31,210 nt of DNA from Reticulitermes lucifugus (lineage: Eukaryota > Arthropoda > Insecta > Blattodea > Rhinotermitidae): assembly GCA_026260175.1 (NCBI GenBank), contig JAKCWW010000293.1:8973-40182 (forward strand). Reading direction: 5' to 3'. Below are positions 10,958 through 19,403 of the stretch, in pieces; positions within the stretch are counted from its first letter, which is position 1; each line of letters begins with the position of its first letter. The notes below the pieces were generated by a model. It worked only from the letters and a program-made list of their open reading frames with translations, was not told the DNA's origin and searched no databases. The translations under genes and the position numbers were made by a program.

Positions 10958-11172
10958 AATAAATCTTACTCCGACAAATGTACACTGTTTATGTTATTCA
11001 ACACAGTTTTTATTAAAAAATACCCGACATGTTTCGAACCAATTTATGGTTCATCTTCAGGGGCTCACCCTGAAGATAAACCATAAATTGGTTCGAAACA
11101 CGTGGGGCATTTTTTAATAAAAACTGTGTTGAATAACATAAACAGTGTACATTTGTCGGAGTAAGATTTATT
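10958..11172. mobile_element. 215-bp foldback element with paired hammerhead-like cores
   Basis: The arms of about 105 bp are almost perfect inverted copies: AATAAATC at 10958-10965 pairs with GATTTATT at 11165-11172. The central loop is only four bases (11064-11067). Each arm holds CTGAAGA, a hairpin and GAAA: on the minus strand CTGAAGA is at 11054-11060, and on the plus strand it is at 11070-11076 with GAAA at 11095-11098. It codes for nothing; open frames on the two strands simply mirror each other. It sits in the intron, 140 bp upstream of exon 11313. Confidence 0.8.
11054..11098. ncRNA. Two divergent hammerhead-ribozyme-like cores
   Basis: The hammerhead consensus is CUGANGA, stem II, GAAA, then stem III and UH. 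The plus strand shows CTGAAGA, then stem AACCA/TGGTT around a five-base loop, then GAAA at 11095-11098. The minus strand shows CTGAAGA, stem GAACCA/TGGTTC, GAAA and then CATGTC, which supplies a possible UC cleavage site. Stem I is unresolved. Hammerhead motifs are known in Penelope-like elements. Activity here is inference. Confidence 0.4.
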
Positions 11173-11312
11173 GTAATCAAAAAGAATGTACGGAACATGT
11201 AACGTAAAAATGGATGAAGGTATTAACACGCTTGACTTACTGGTGCTTTAACCCGTGCTTCTGCATTGACCAATGGTTTATTCCGCTTATCCCCGTGCCG
11301 ATCCGTATTTAG

Positions 11313-11480
11313 CGAAACGGAGGACAGCAAACCACCCCTGCCCCGTGTGCGGGAAACATTATGTGAATGAAGGGAGCCTGAGGAAGCATTTGGCCTGTCA
11401 CCCGGAGACCTCGCAACTTACGACATCCCTCAGGATGTGGCCATGTTCCGTGTGCCAGGCTGTGTTCACACATGAGTCAG
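11313..11480 (+). CDS. C2H2 zinc-finger gene, internal exon (finger 2 and start of finger 3)
   Basis: This exon encodes visible residues 55-110 plus the first base of codon 111. Finger 2 has Cys64, Cys67, His80 and His84 (C-x2-C-x12-H-x3-H, 'CPVCGKHYVNEGSLRKH'). A linker of 14 residues (85-98) follows, then Cys99 and Cys102 of finger 3. The 3' splice site is 'ccgtatttag' with AG at 11311-11312. The donor GTAAGAG begins at 11481. Both ends fit the neighbouring exons in phase. The basic run KRR at residues 56-58 could help nuclear import or DNA contact. An upstream in-frame ATG at 11273 lies in intron sequence and is not needed. The intron after this exon cuts finger 3 between its beta-hairpin and its helix, so the exon can work only when joined to a finger-completing exon. 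Confidence 0.8.
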
Positions 11481-11678
11481 GTAAGAGCAGGCTGCTCCTG
11501 CACAACAGGAGGACAATTTAAATAGGCATACATTGAAAGGAGGGTAAATACGTATATATAAATATAAATCGGTTGAACTTACGTAAAATATGAACAGTGA
11601 ATTTTACATAAAAGTACACTTCGTGACGTCACATTAAGTTATTCCGTCAGAATAAATTAATTTAGAAGACGAAATGTA

Positions 11679-11830
11679 CAGTCAAACCCCGATATAGCGC
11701 CACCGTCACTTGTATTCCAGGGAAGCCTGTGAAAAGAAGTTCTCTATTGTAGAGCATTTTGATTTACCCCCACCCTCGACATACCGCCACAAATTGCGGT
11801 GAACAGTGGCTCTGTATGATGGTTTTACTG
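11679..11830. mobile_element. pogo-like MITE, 152 bp
   Basis: The left end CAGTCAAACC (11679-11688) matches the inverted right end GGTTTTACTG (11821-11830) at nine of ten positions. TA dinucleotides flank it at 11677-11678 and 11831-11832. 'cagt.aaacccc' followed by 'gatatagcg' is typical of pogo/Tigger-type termini. The interior is non-coding. Confidence 0.5.
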
Positions 11831-11832
11831 TA

Positions 11833-12420
11833 TATGTATGTATACATATTATATGCGTGTTGTGTATCACAATTTATATGTCTGTATAAATTTGTGTTTG
11901 CACGTTTCTATTTTGTGTGCGTACGTATGCAGCACAATTATCAAGTTATGCCATTACCTACAAATAATTTCATTTTGTAGAAACAAATAATAACTCAATG
12001 TTAACATAGTTAGGCTCCGTCTCATTTTGGTTCTTTCTAGTCGGATCATTTAAAGTCACATGTAGTCTATAAGTTGATAAAGAATACCGTAAATTTAATG
12101 ATATGTCGCCCGAATTTCTTTTCGTTGCATATTTTGGGTAAAGTTTAATTCTTGTGTGTAAGCAAAATTAGAAAATTGCGGGCAGAAATGCCTTCAAAAT
12201 CTGCAAACAAAATTATGATTAAAAATACTTAACCCGGACTTTCTTTCCGCAGTGTCCTAAGTTGGGGCAATATTTCGGGTTTTCACGTCGGCAGTCAAAA
12301 CCCCTGCTAGTCAGCGTAACAGTACTGAACAGCTGAATCCTCAGTACCCCAAGTCATTAACACAAATTAAACACAGAAAACTTCAAGTAAAATAATTCGT
12401 AAATCATAAAAAAAAATTTA
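11833..12420. other. Intron, no gene seen
   Basis: AT-rich intron sequence. The open frame at 11759-11980 overlaps the MITE and has no domain. Confidence 0.4.
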
Positions 12421-12552
12421 ATTGGCAGGTTGGTTGTTTAGTTACGTAGTCAGTCCGTCGAATACTTGGTTCAATATAGTTAGTTATGTGGTTACGTAGT
12501 TAATTATTTAGTCAGTCAGTCAATTAGTTAGTTAGTTACTTAGTTAGTTAGA
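12421..12552 (+). repeat. Degenerate GTTA/GTCA tetranucleotide tract
   Basis: Repeated 'gttagttagttac' and 'gtcagtcagtcaa' units with drift. It is not the insect telomere unit TTAGG. Confidence 0.7.
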
Positions 12553-12631
12553 ACGAATAATATAAAAATGCACATGACACATTGTCAAGTTCTCCTACAG
12601 GAATTTCAGTTCTAATGAAAACCAATATATA

Positions 12632-12709
12632 CAGGGCGTACACAAAATAATGGTGCGGTTTTAATAGTGAACACTATTACAACCGCACCATTCTTTTGTG
12701 TATGCCCTG
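12632..12709. mobile_element. 78-bp Tc1/mariner-type MITE, copy 2
   Basis: It is the same length and has the same termini (CAGGG...CCCTG) as 2537-2614, with TA at 12630-12631 and 12710-12711. The arms read 'cagggcgtacacaaaataat' on the left and the inverted, slightly different form on the right. The core between the arms differs from copy 1. It lies about 100 bp beyond the LINE stop codon. Confidence 0.8.
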
Positions 12710-12808
12710 TATTTTAACAGGCAGCATATTTTAAACAGAAAATTTATATCAGATACGTAAATTAACTAATTCATTGAAGCAGTCCTTCTTCATAAGCTGA
12801 GAGTTCAT

Positions 12809-13215
12809 TCATTCTGTTGTCTGCCTTACGACAGGTCCATAAATTCTTCCAAAGCGAGTTCTCCATAGGGTGCGATCTAGTGCTTCCTCTTTCAATTTCC
12901 AGCATCCTCCCTTTCCTTAAGGCCATCCAGTAGCTTCTTACGTTTTCTTCCTCGTCTTCCCGTCACTTTTATCGTTCCCTCTATCTTTTCTTTAATAACG
13001 TGTCTTAGAAGGCAGTTTCTACGCAAGATGTGACCAATCCAGTTAGCCTTTCTTCTTTTTNNNNNNNNNNNNNNNNNNNNNNNNNNNNNNNNNNNNNNNN
13101 NNNNNNNNNNNNNNNNNCAAAACTTTCCAGGTATTTCTGATCTACTTTCCGAAGTGTCCAAGTTTCAGCACCATACAAAGGTATGCTCCAAATGTAGCAC
13201 TTTACTAGTTTCTTC
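12809..13215 (-). pseudogene. Non-LTR retrotransposon ORF2 C-terminal remnant, frameshifted
   Basis: Reading the minus strand from 13215 gives 'LVKCYIWSIPLYGAETWTL', the end of a LINE reverse-transcriptase ORF. After the assembly gap comes 'RRKANWIGHILRRNCLLRHV' and a basic segment. A frameshift near 12895-12905 then moves the frame to 'WKLKEEALDRTLWRTRFGR', ending with TGA at 12809-12811. The pattern 'YG.ETW ... W.GHI.R' is common at the C-terminus of LINE reverse transcriptases. The clade is not assigned. The remnant lies antisense inside the zinc-finger gene's second visible intron. Confidence 0.75.
13061..13117. other. Assembly gap (57 N)
   Basis: A run of N inside the LINE remnant. The true length is unknown, so the spacing of the two LINE pieces is uncertain. 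Confidence 0.99.
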
Positions 13216-13257
13216 CTTAAGTTTAAGTAAGCTTAGAGTACCTCAATAAATTCCCCG

Positions 13258-13415
13258 CCTCCTAGGGAAACAAGAATTCATTACCGTGTTCACAAGATAC
13301 CGCAACCTTGTGCAAGATGAATCCAAAGCATAATCTACCATAGTGTTTATTAAATTCCATTTTAACATTCTTCTGTCTATGGCTAGGTCTTCCAGTAACT
13401 CTCCTTCTATCGCAT
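13258..13415 (-). pseudogene. Second LINE ORF remnant
   Basis: The minus strand reads '...DRRMLKWNLI...' and ends in 'RLRYLVNTVMNSCFP'. This resembles the C-terminal 'RW..LVNTVMNLRVP' tail that I associate with another non-LTR family in termite and cockroach genomes. The reading frame is open but short and divergent. The assignment rests on remembered similarity. Confidence 0.5.
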
Positions 13416-13789
13416 TTCTCGACTGCAGTTTTTCAAGAAATTCTCATATTACCCACGCGTGCTGCATGTACCGTATTATTTACTCACCTTTATTTCATCG
13501 CTCTAATGTTATTTGGTGAACAGTACAAGTTATGAAGAATGTTATTGAATTTTTTAAGCTTCCTGTTACTTTCATACTTCCTCCTGTTCAATGTAAAGAA
13601 AATTTACTCGCCGAAAATCTTAAAAGTCGCCTGCAGAATTCCAAGGTTCCGCGAACACAGTTTGAATACCACTGACCTATGCCGTTAAGACAGCATTCCA
13701 TTTAGTTGTTACGTGAACCTGAAAGATGGCGAGTTTGCCTGATTGCCGCGGGTTGTATACTGACCGTTCTGACGTGTCATGTTGCACAG

Positions 13790-15006
13790 GGCTACTCAGT
13801 CACATGGAACACATGCGGATGGACCCAAAGCACCAGTTCGCGGCCCAGTACGTCCTCAGCCGAGCGGCCGCCGAGCGCCGGGAGCGTGAGTCGCTTCTGG
13901 CAGCAGCAGTCGCTGCGTCATCAGCTGGGGGCCTGGCCGGACTTGGGGGCGGTGGACCGTCGTCCATGTGTGCCAGTCCTTCCGCACACTCTGACAGTTC
14001 CTCAGGAGGTGGCCGGCTCTCTAGCACGGGATCGGAGCCCGGCGGGATCATGAACAACAACAATAACAACAACAAACTGGGCGACATCTTGGGCGGTCGT
14101 GGCGGTAACGGGCTACAGCAGCAGTACGGAGCGGAGGAACTGCATAATGCAAGTCGCATGGCTGCCATGGTGGCCATGGTGGGTCAGTCTTCGGCAGGAG
14201 TGTCGGGCGGCCTTGGGAGTCCTGGGCCCGGAGGTCTCGGGGTCGACTCCAGCGCCGCGGCCGCTGTCCAGGCTGCGGCTGTAAACCTCGCAGCTGCTAT
14301 GAGAATGGGTGCTTCAGGACTCGGAGGGGTGGGATCCCCTGGCGGCAACAATGGAAACAACGGTTCTGGGGGAGGTCCGGGCTCATCGACCCCTCCGGCG
14401 CCTGGAGACGGTGGCGTATCGGCGGCACAGGCCCAGGCGGCCATGAATGCGGCCATGCGCGCCGCATCTATGGCTGACTCTATGAGGTCCATGGACGCAG
14501 CTATGAGATCCTCAATGGCTGTAGACTCGGCGATGCGGCTGGACTCCATGACGAGTCACCACCATGGGGGGCCTCAGGGTCACCACAATCACCAGCAATC
14601 ATCGTCGGAGGCGACAGCCCTGAGGATACACCAGGCTGAAGCACTTCTGCGGTCACAAGCAGAGGCAGCGCTTCGGCTGGCGGTCAGTCAGGCGGCAGCT
14701 GTCGCGGCATCGAGTAATAACGTGTCCGGGGGAGGCGACGGAAGCTCCGTGGCGCTCCGGCACCACAACATGGCCGCGGCACACAACGGCAGTGGCGGGA
14801 ACAACAATGGCGGTGGTATGAACCACCATCATGCACACCACAACCAGGTCTCACCCGACCTCAGCGAAGCTTTGCGGTTACAGGAGCAAAGGTTAGAGCA
14901 GGCACTGCGGCTCCATGGAGGGGATCCTCGAGCACTAGGCTTCAGCTTGTCCAGTAGCTCTGGAAACTCGCAGAACCAACAGCAGCAACAAAATAACAAC
15001 CCATGA
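13790..15006 (+). CDS. C2H2 zinc-finger gene, terminal coding exon
   Basis: The 3' splice site is 'gttgcacag' with AG at 13788-13789, in phase with 11480 (G+GG gives Gly111). The exon encodes residues 112-515 and stops with TGA at 15004-15006. It completes finger 3: Cys99, Cys102, His115, then His118 or His125. That histidine spacing is not standard. After the finger comes a charged helical segment ('QYVLSRAAAERRERE') and then a low-complexity tail rich in Ala, Gly, Ser, Met, His and Asn. The tail includes repeated 'AMR/SMR' blocks (about residues 230-270), His clusters, 'EALRLQEQRLEQALRLH' near the C-terminus and a final Gln/Asn run. Such tails are typical of insect transcription factors (family knowledge). 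GC content is much higher than in the flanks. An in-frame ATG at 13726 could start a shorter form of 426 residues without fingers 1 and 2, if a transcript begins in the intron. Confidence 0.85.
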
Positions 15007-18000
15007 AAACACAGTTATTATTAAATCAATAATGCAGGAAAATAGTAAGCATGGAATAAACTATATGTATGTGAATTTATACATAAATAATACTGGAACT
15101 ATTGGTAGTCAGAATAACTAGGGAAGAACAAATTATATGTGTGATTTTTGTTATTAAATATATAATTTAAGAAAAAATGAAGACACGTGCAAGTTTTCTG
15201 AAGAAAGGAAACGGAATGCAAATACTGTGTAACCAACTCCACCTTTAGCCAAGAAAGCTGTAGAGTAACAAATGTACATGACAGATAGTATGTTGTTACA
15301 ATTGCTCTGAGTGTCTGTACATATATACACGTGTGTGTGATTGTGACAAAGACATTGTTCGTTTTTTGTGAAAGAAAAACAAGATAGCATGATTGGTTTG
15401 AAAAATTTTTGATCAAACAAACACAAACAAAATGTTTCCAAAATAAATTTCCATTTCGAATAACAACAACACAAAAAATATTCAGAACAGTACATTTTTG
15501 CAAACACAATCTGTCGATATTTTGAAATGGTAACTATTTATTTTTTAATAATAATTCCTGATCTATTCTTTAAAAAATCACCAGACAATTAGTGAAATGA
15601 GTATATATATATATTATATATATTAGTTATTAATAAGACTGCGCAATTTAGTTCGAAAAGAAACATTGGCTGTGATTATCATTATTTTTATTTAGGATAG
15701 AGTCAAAACCTTTCAGTCTATGAGACGATTGTTTATCGATTTAGTTCCTTTTATGTTCAATCGTATTTTGTCTTTATGGCTTTAATTTCTTCTTGTAACC
15801 AATAATTAAAAATAGCACGGGGATTAGCCATAAAACGGACAAGATATTTGAAGCAATATTTTGTTAGTCAATTTCAGAAAGGGTTTATCTTCAGTTCATA
15901 ATCACAGTAGTTATTATTACGTGATCTATTTTTAATTTTTTGCGCAGTTTCAGGTTATGTTTCATGTGTTCGACTTAATAGTGTGAATGGTTAGAGTGAA
16001 TGGTACGAAGTCTTTTTTCCATATTTTTAAGCAGAATGTTGAGGAAACAAAGTAACATCACAAGGCGATGTATTGTTTAATTGTGACGTTATTTTATTCC
16101 ACCAACACTCATGTTATAGCTCAACGTAATCATAGAATCTCTGTACAAATTGCCTAAAACTGAATTACAAAAATTATTGGATACTACTGAACGTGGCCTA
16201 AGAACCGCGTTTAATTTTTTGTACAAACAAAAACAATAACTACAACAATAGTTCCATAATCTTCAGTTCTTTGGTCTCCAGTTTGGGGCAGAATATTCAT
16301 AGTTCACAAAATGATAATTGTTCGTGTCACTTTTATATGTCCAATACTACAATACACAGTACCATTACAACAATACAGTTTTCTATCTTGGCCGCACTGA
16401 AACCAACTCTTGATTGTTACTGCACTGACAAACACCGTGTGATTTCAGAGGCCTTGGTAAATAAAATATTCAATCATGGGTTGCATGCGCATTTAGTTGG
16501 TCGATACACAAAACCAATTATAAAGTAATGAAAAATGATAAACACAATAATACAGTACTGTTCAAAGAAAGAACCGGATACAACACAAAATAAATATTTT
16601 TAAAATTGTGCTGCCATGTTGACATTTGAATTTATATTCACTTTCATGTTTGGTATTTCAGACTGTAGTCCTATTAGTGTAATTTTGTATGTTGACACCG
16701 GAGTTTTGGAGGTATATTCTTCCTCCACCTTCGATGTTCAATGAGTGTTTGGAACAGATGTTACTTGATGCATTTAACAAACATTACATTTATTCTGTGT
16801 GTACATAGCAGTAACAGAAACTTTGATTTTAAACTATGTATTTAAATTTCCACCACTTTCGAAATAGACAATGCATACTGGTTTCATTTAAATCATCAGT
16901 TTTTTTTTTAATTTAAGCATATATTAACCTAATTTCCAAAGCCATTCAGACAGTTATTGACAGAACCTTGTCTGCAGAACATGCCTGAAATTCCATATGT
17001 TCTTTCAGTGTAATTTTTATGGCATCTTAAAATGGAATATTTGGGTTAAAGTAAGTTTTCATTCCGCAGCACGTTGTTTATTACAGTTAGGAGTCCCCCC
17101 TGATTATGTATATGGTTCTATAATTATCGGCCTAAGTTTGTTTCAAAGGCTTGAAAGTGAGTTTTCCATCAGATGTTCAACATGGCAGAATATTTTAATC
17201 AACGGACCGATACACATAAAACAACTCATATGTAAGCATACATTACATTTTCTTTCTTATGTGGGAATAAAACTGTAGAACATTTAAGGTTTGCTGGCAG
17301 CACCATCTCACATTAGCTTCCAGTAACCATAATTACTCTGCAGCAATACTAGGCATTCTCAGATTTCTGTTGTGTCTCATGTGTAATATTTATATAAAAG
17401 TAGTTTGAAAGAAACACTAACTTTTGTTAAATGAGAAGGTGGTGAGTGCTTATGAGTTAAAATATATGCCTCCACTTTTAGATTGTCTCCCTTTCTTATA
17501 GAATAAAATGCACCATCGTGTACTGCTACAAAAGTAGCATTGGAAGAGTGAGAATATGATGCAGTGATGGCAGTCATAAAATACTTGTTTAAAATATTGC
17601 TTTTGAGTTCATACAGGCAGCTTTTATGTACTACAAACGTAGACATATAACATAAACATAGAATACATGTGGTCATTTAGCTAATATAGAAATGACAAAA
17701 ATTATTTTGTTAAATTTAATGGTGGTCTAATATGGTTCTAGGTTGCTGTGGTAAGGTGTTACTATTTGAACAGCTGGTATGATATTTAGAATATACTGAG
17801 GGTAATTCAAAAAGAAGGTATCATTTTCGCTTGTTTATAATATACTAACCAATGAGCCTACAATGGATGATATGTATAAGTTTTTAGAAAAGGCTCAAAG
17901 TTTAGTGAAAGATCACAACTGAGAAAGTTTTCCTAAAAACTGTTACATATCATGTCATTTTAGGCACACTGGGTATTTCAAAACAAATATGTGAACATGT

Positions 18001-18236
18001 TACATTGTTTTTTAATTACTCTGCAGATTAAAATGGGTCATAATTACGTAGTATGGCACAGTATGCTGAAATTTCATATCAGGTTGTAAAGTCAGTGACA
18101 AAAATGGAACTGCCAGACACATCAGTAAGTAAACTACTCACACTGATGGAAAATTAGTAGAAAATATTAGTTACACAACAGTTTTGTTCCCATATTAATG
18201 GCCTAAAAGCTGAAGTACAAAATAATTATTATTTTG
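15007..18236 (+). other. Probable proximal 3' UTR
   Basis: AT-rich sequence directly after the stop codon. AATAAA occurs at 15055-15060, 15442-15447, 16589-16594 and 17266-17271, so several polyadenylation sites are possible. Minus-strand open frames at 15099-15509 overlap each other in two frames and have no domain. I see no other gene and no clear transposon, apart from a weak mariner-end-like 'gagggtaattcaaaaagaa' at about 17800. Confidence 0.45.
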
Positions 18237-19403
18237 CAATAGCCATCTTAAGTAATCACCCAGTACATACAAACATTCGGAGCATTTTTTACCACAAGTT
18301 CGATAACAAGCAAATACATTCTGAGTCCAACACTCATGTTATGTATTATTGTTCAAACACTTATCATATGATTTACAATAGCCCAATGCATTTTGAGTCT
18401 GACACTCAAATGCACCATATTACACATGCCACGTATGGAAAAGTTTTACAATAAGTTACAATAGCCCAATACACCTCGAGTCTGACACCTTGGTGTACCA
18501 CATACACAAACTTTATGCGACGATTTTTCCTGCAATAGCCCGGATGCATAACGAGTCTGACACTCTTATGCATATACATACACACTACTCAACTCTTTAA
18601 ATAAAATAGCAGCCACAGTAATGAATATATAATATAGAGTGTGACACTCTAAATGTATATGTCTCAAATGGATAAAAAAGTTTGAAAGTAACTTTTTTCT
18701 TGCAATAGCCCGAACACATACGCAGTAACACACTCGTATGTGCAAGCCACAGCGCCATAATATAACCAGTACATAATAAGTCTGCAACTTTATGTATCAG
18801 AATGAACAATCTACATGCTGCAGCCCGTCAATAATTTACAATAGCCCATATACATAATGAGTCCAACACTCTTATGTACTACAATACAAAAAGGGGTATT
18901 TTGCCTGTAAATCATATTGTGCATAATTGCTTGTGCCCTTAAATGAGACACTGATTGGGGTAAAAAAATAAAGGACACAGTTTCATTCATATTTAAGGCA
19001 ACTGTAGCCATTATGTGATAAGATTCAGCAATGTAATGAGACAAATATGCAATGGTTTATGGACAGAAGACCCTGAAACAGAAATGTACCACAATTTACA
19101 ATAGTCTGTACACATGCTGTGCAGTACAACACTCGCAGCATTGCCACAATAGAGTTTTACAAAATGCTGCAGTTATGTAATACTATATTGTAACAACCAG
19201 CATTAAGGTGAAACACCTCAATTCATTTTAACATCTACTGCTTTCTTTTATAAAATATTAGTTATTTAATTACATATTAAAAGAAACTTTAAATTATTAT
19301 TGTCACAAAATACATAGAGTCGGAAACTTGTTATGTAAAACTTTACACAATAGCCAAATACATACACAAGAAGTGATAAAGTATCACTATTTGACTGTAT
19401 GTA
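18237..19403 (+). repeat. Array of eleven related stem-loops, most after a CAATAG box
   Basis: Stem-loops lie at 18313-18347, 18387-18414, 18470-18497, 18544-18573, 18636-18650, 18715-18742, 18770-18796, 18851-18878, 19114-19141, 19311-19337 and 19359-19403. Seven are preceded by CAATAGCCC or a close variant (18376, 18459, 18533, 18703, 18839, 19099, 19348); one more box at 18237 has no clear hairpin. The usual inner stem is GAGT/ACTC around a five-base loop, CTGAC three times and CCAAC twice. Outer stems differ between units yet still pair: TGCATTT/AAATGCA, TACACC/GGTGTA, CACATACG/CGTATGTG, TACATAA/TTATGTA and ATGCTG/CAGCAT. Spacing is irregular (about 70-260 bp). If transcribed with the upstream gene it would be a structured 3' UTR element; otherwise it could be a decayed satellite. 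Confidence 0.7.

Noticed and set aside
11273..11312. ATG at 11273 as a start codon for exon 11313-11480
   Set aside because: The splice acceptor at 11311-11312 and matching phase with 762 make it intronic; the context gives no promoter.
12480..12552. Telomere-like TTAG repeats
   Set aside because: The units are four bases and degenerate; insect telomeres use TTAGG.
13800..14549. Minus-strand open frames of 125 and 121 residues opposite the terminal exon
   Set aside because: They are shadows of the GC-rich coding exon, and their proline/alanine-rich composition mirrors the sense codons.
15099..15509. Two overlapping minus-strand open frames of 136 and 117 residues
   Set aside because: They overlap in different frames in AT-rich sequence, have no domain, and lie in the probable 3' UTR.
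17796..17835. Mariner-end-like 'gagggtaattcaaaaagaa'
   Set aside because: No matching inverted end with TA flank was found nearby.
18237..19403. Reading the stem-loop array as a CRISPR array or as microRNA precursors
   Set aside because: Units are diverged and irregularly spaced, the sequence is from an animal, and the stems are too short for pre-miRNA hairpins.
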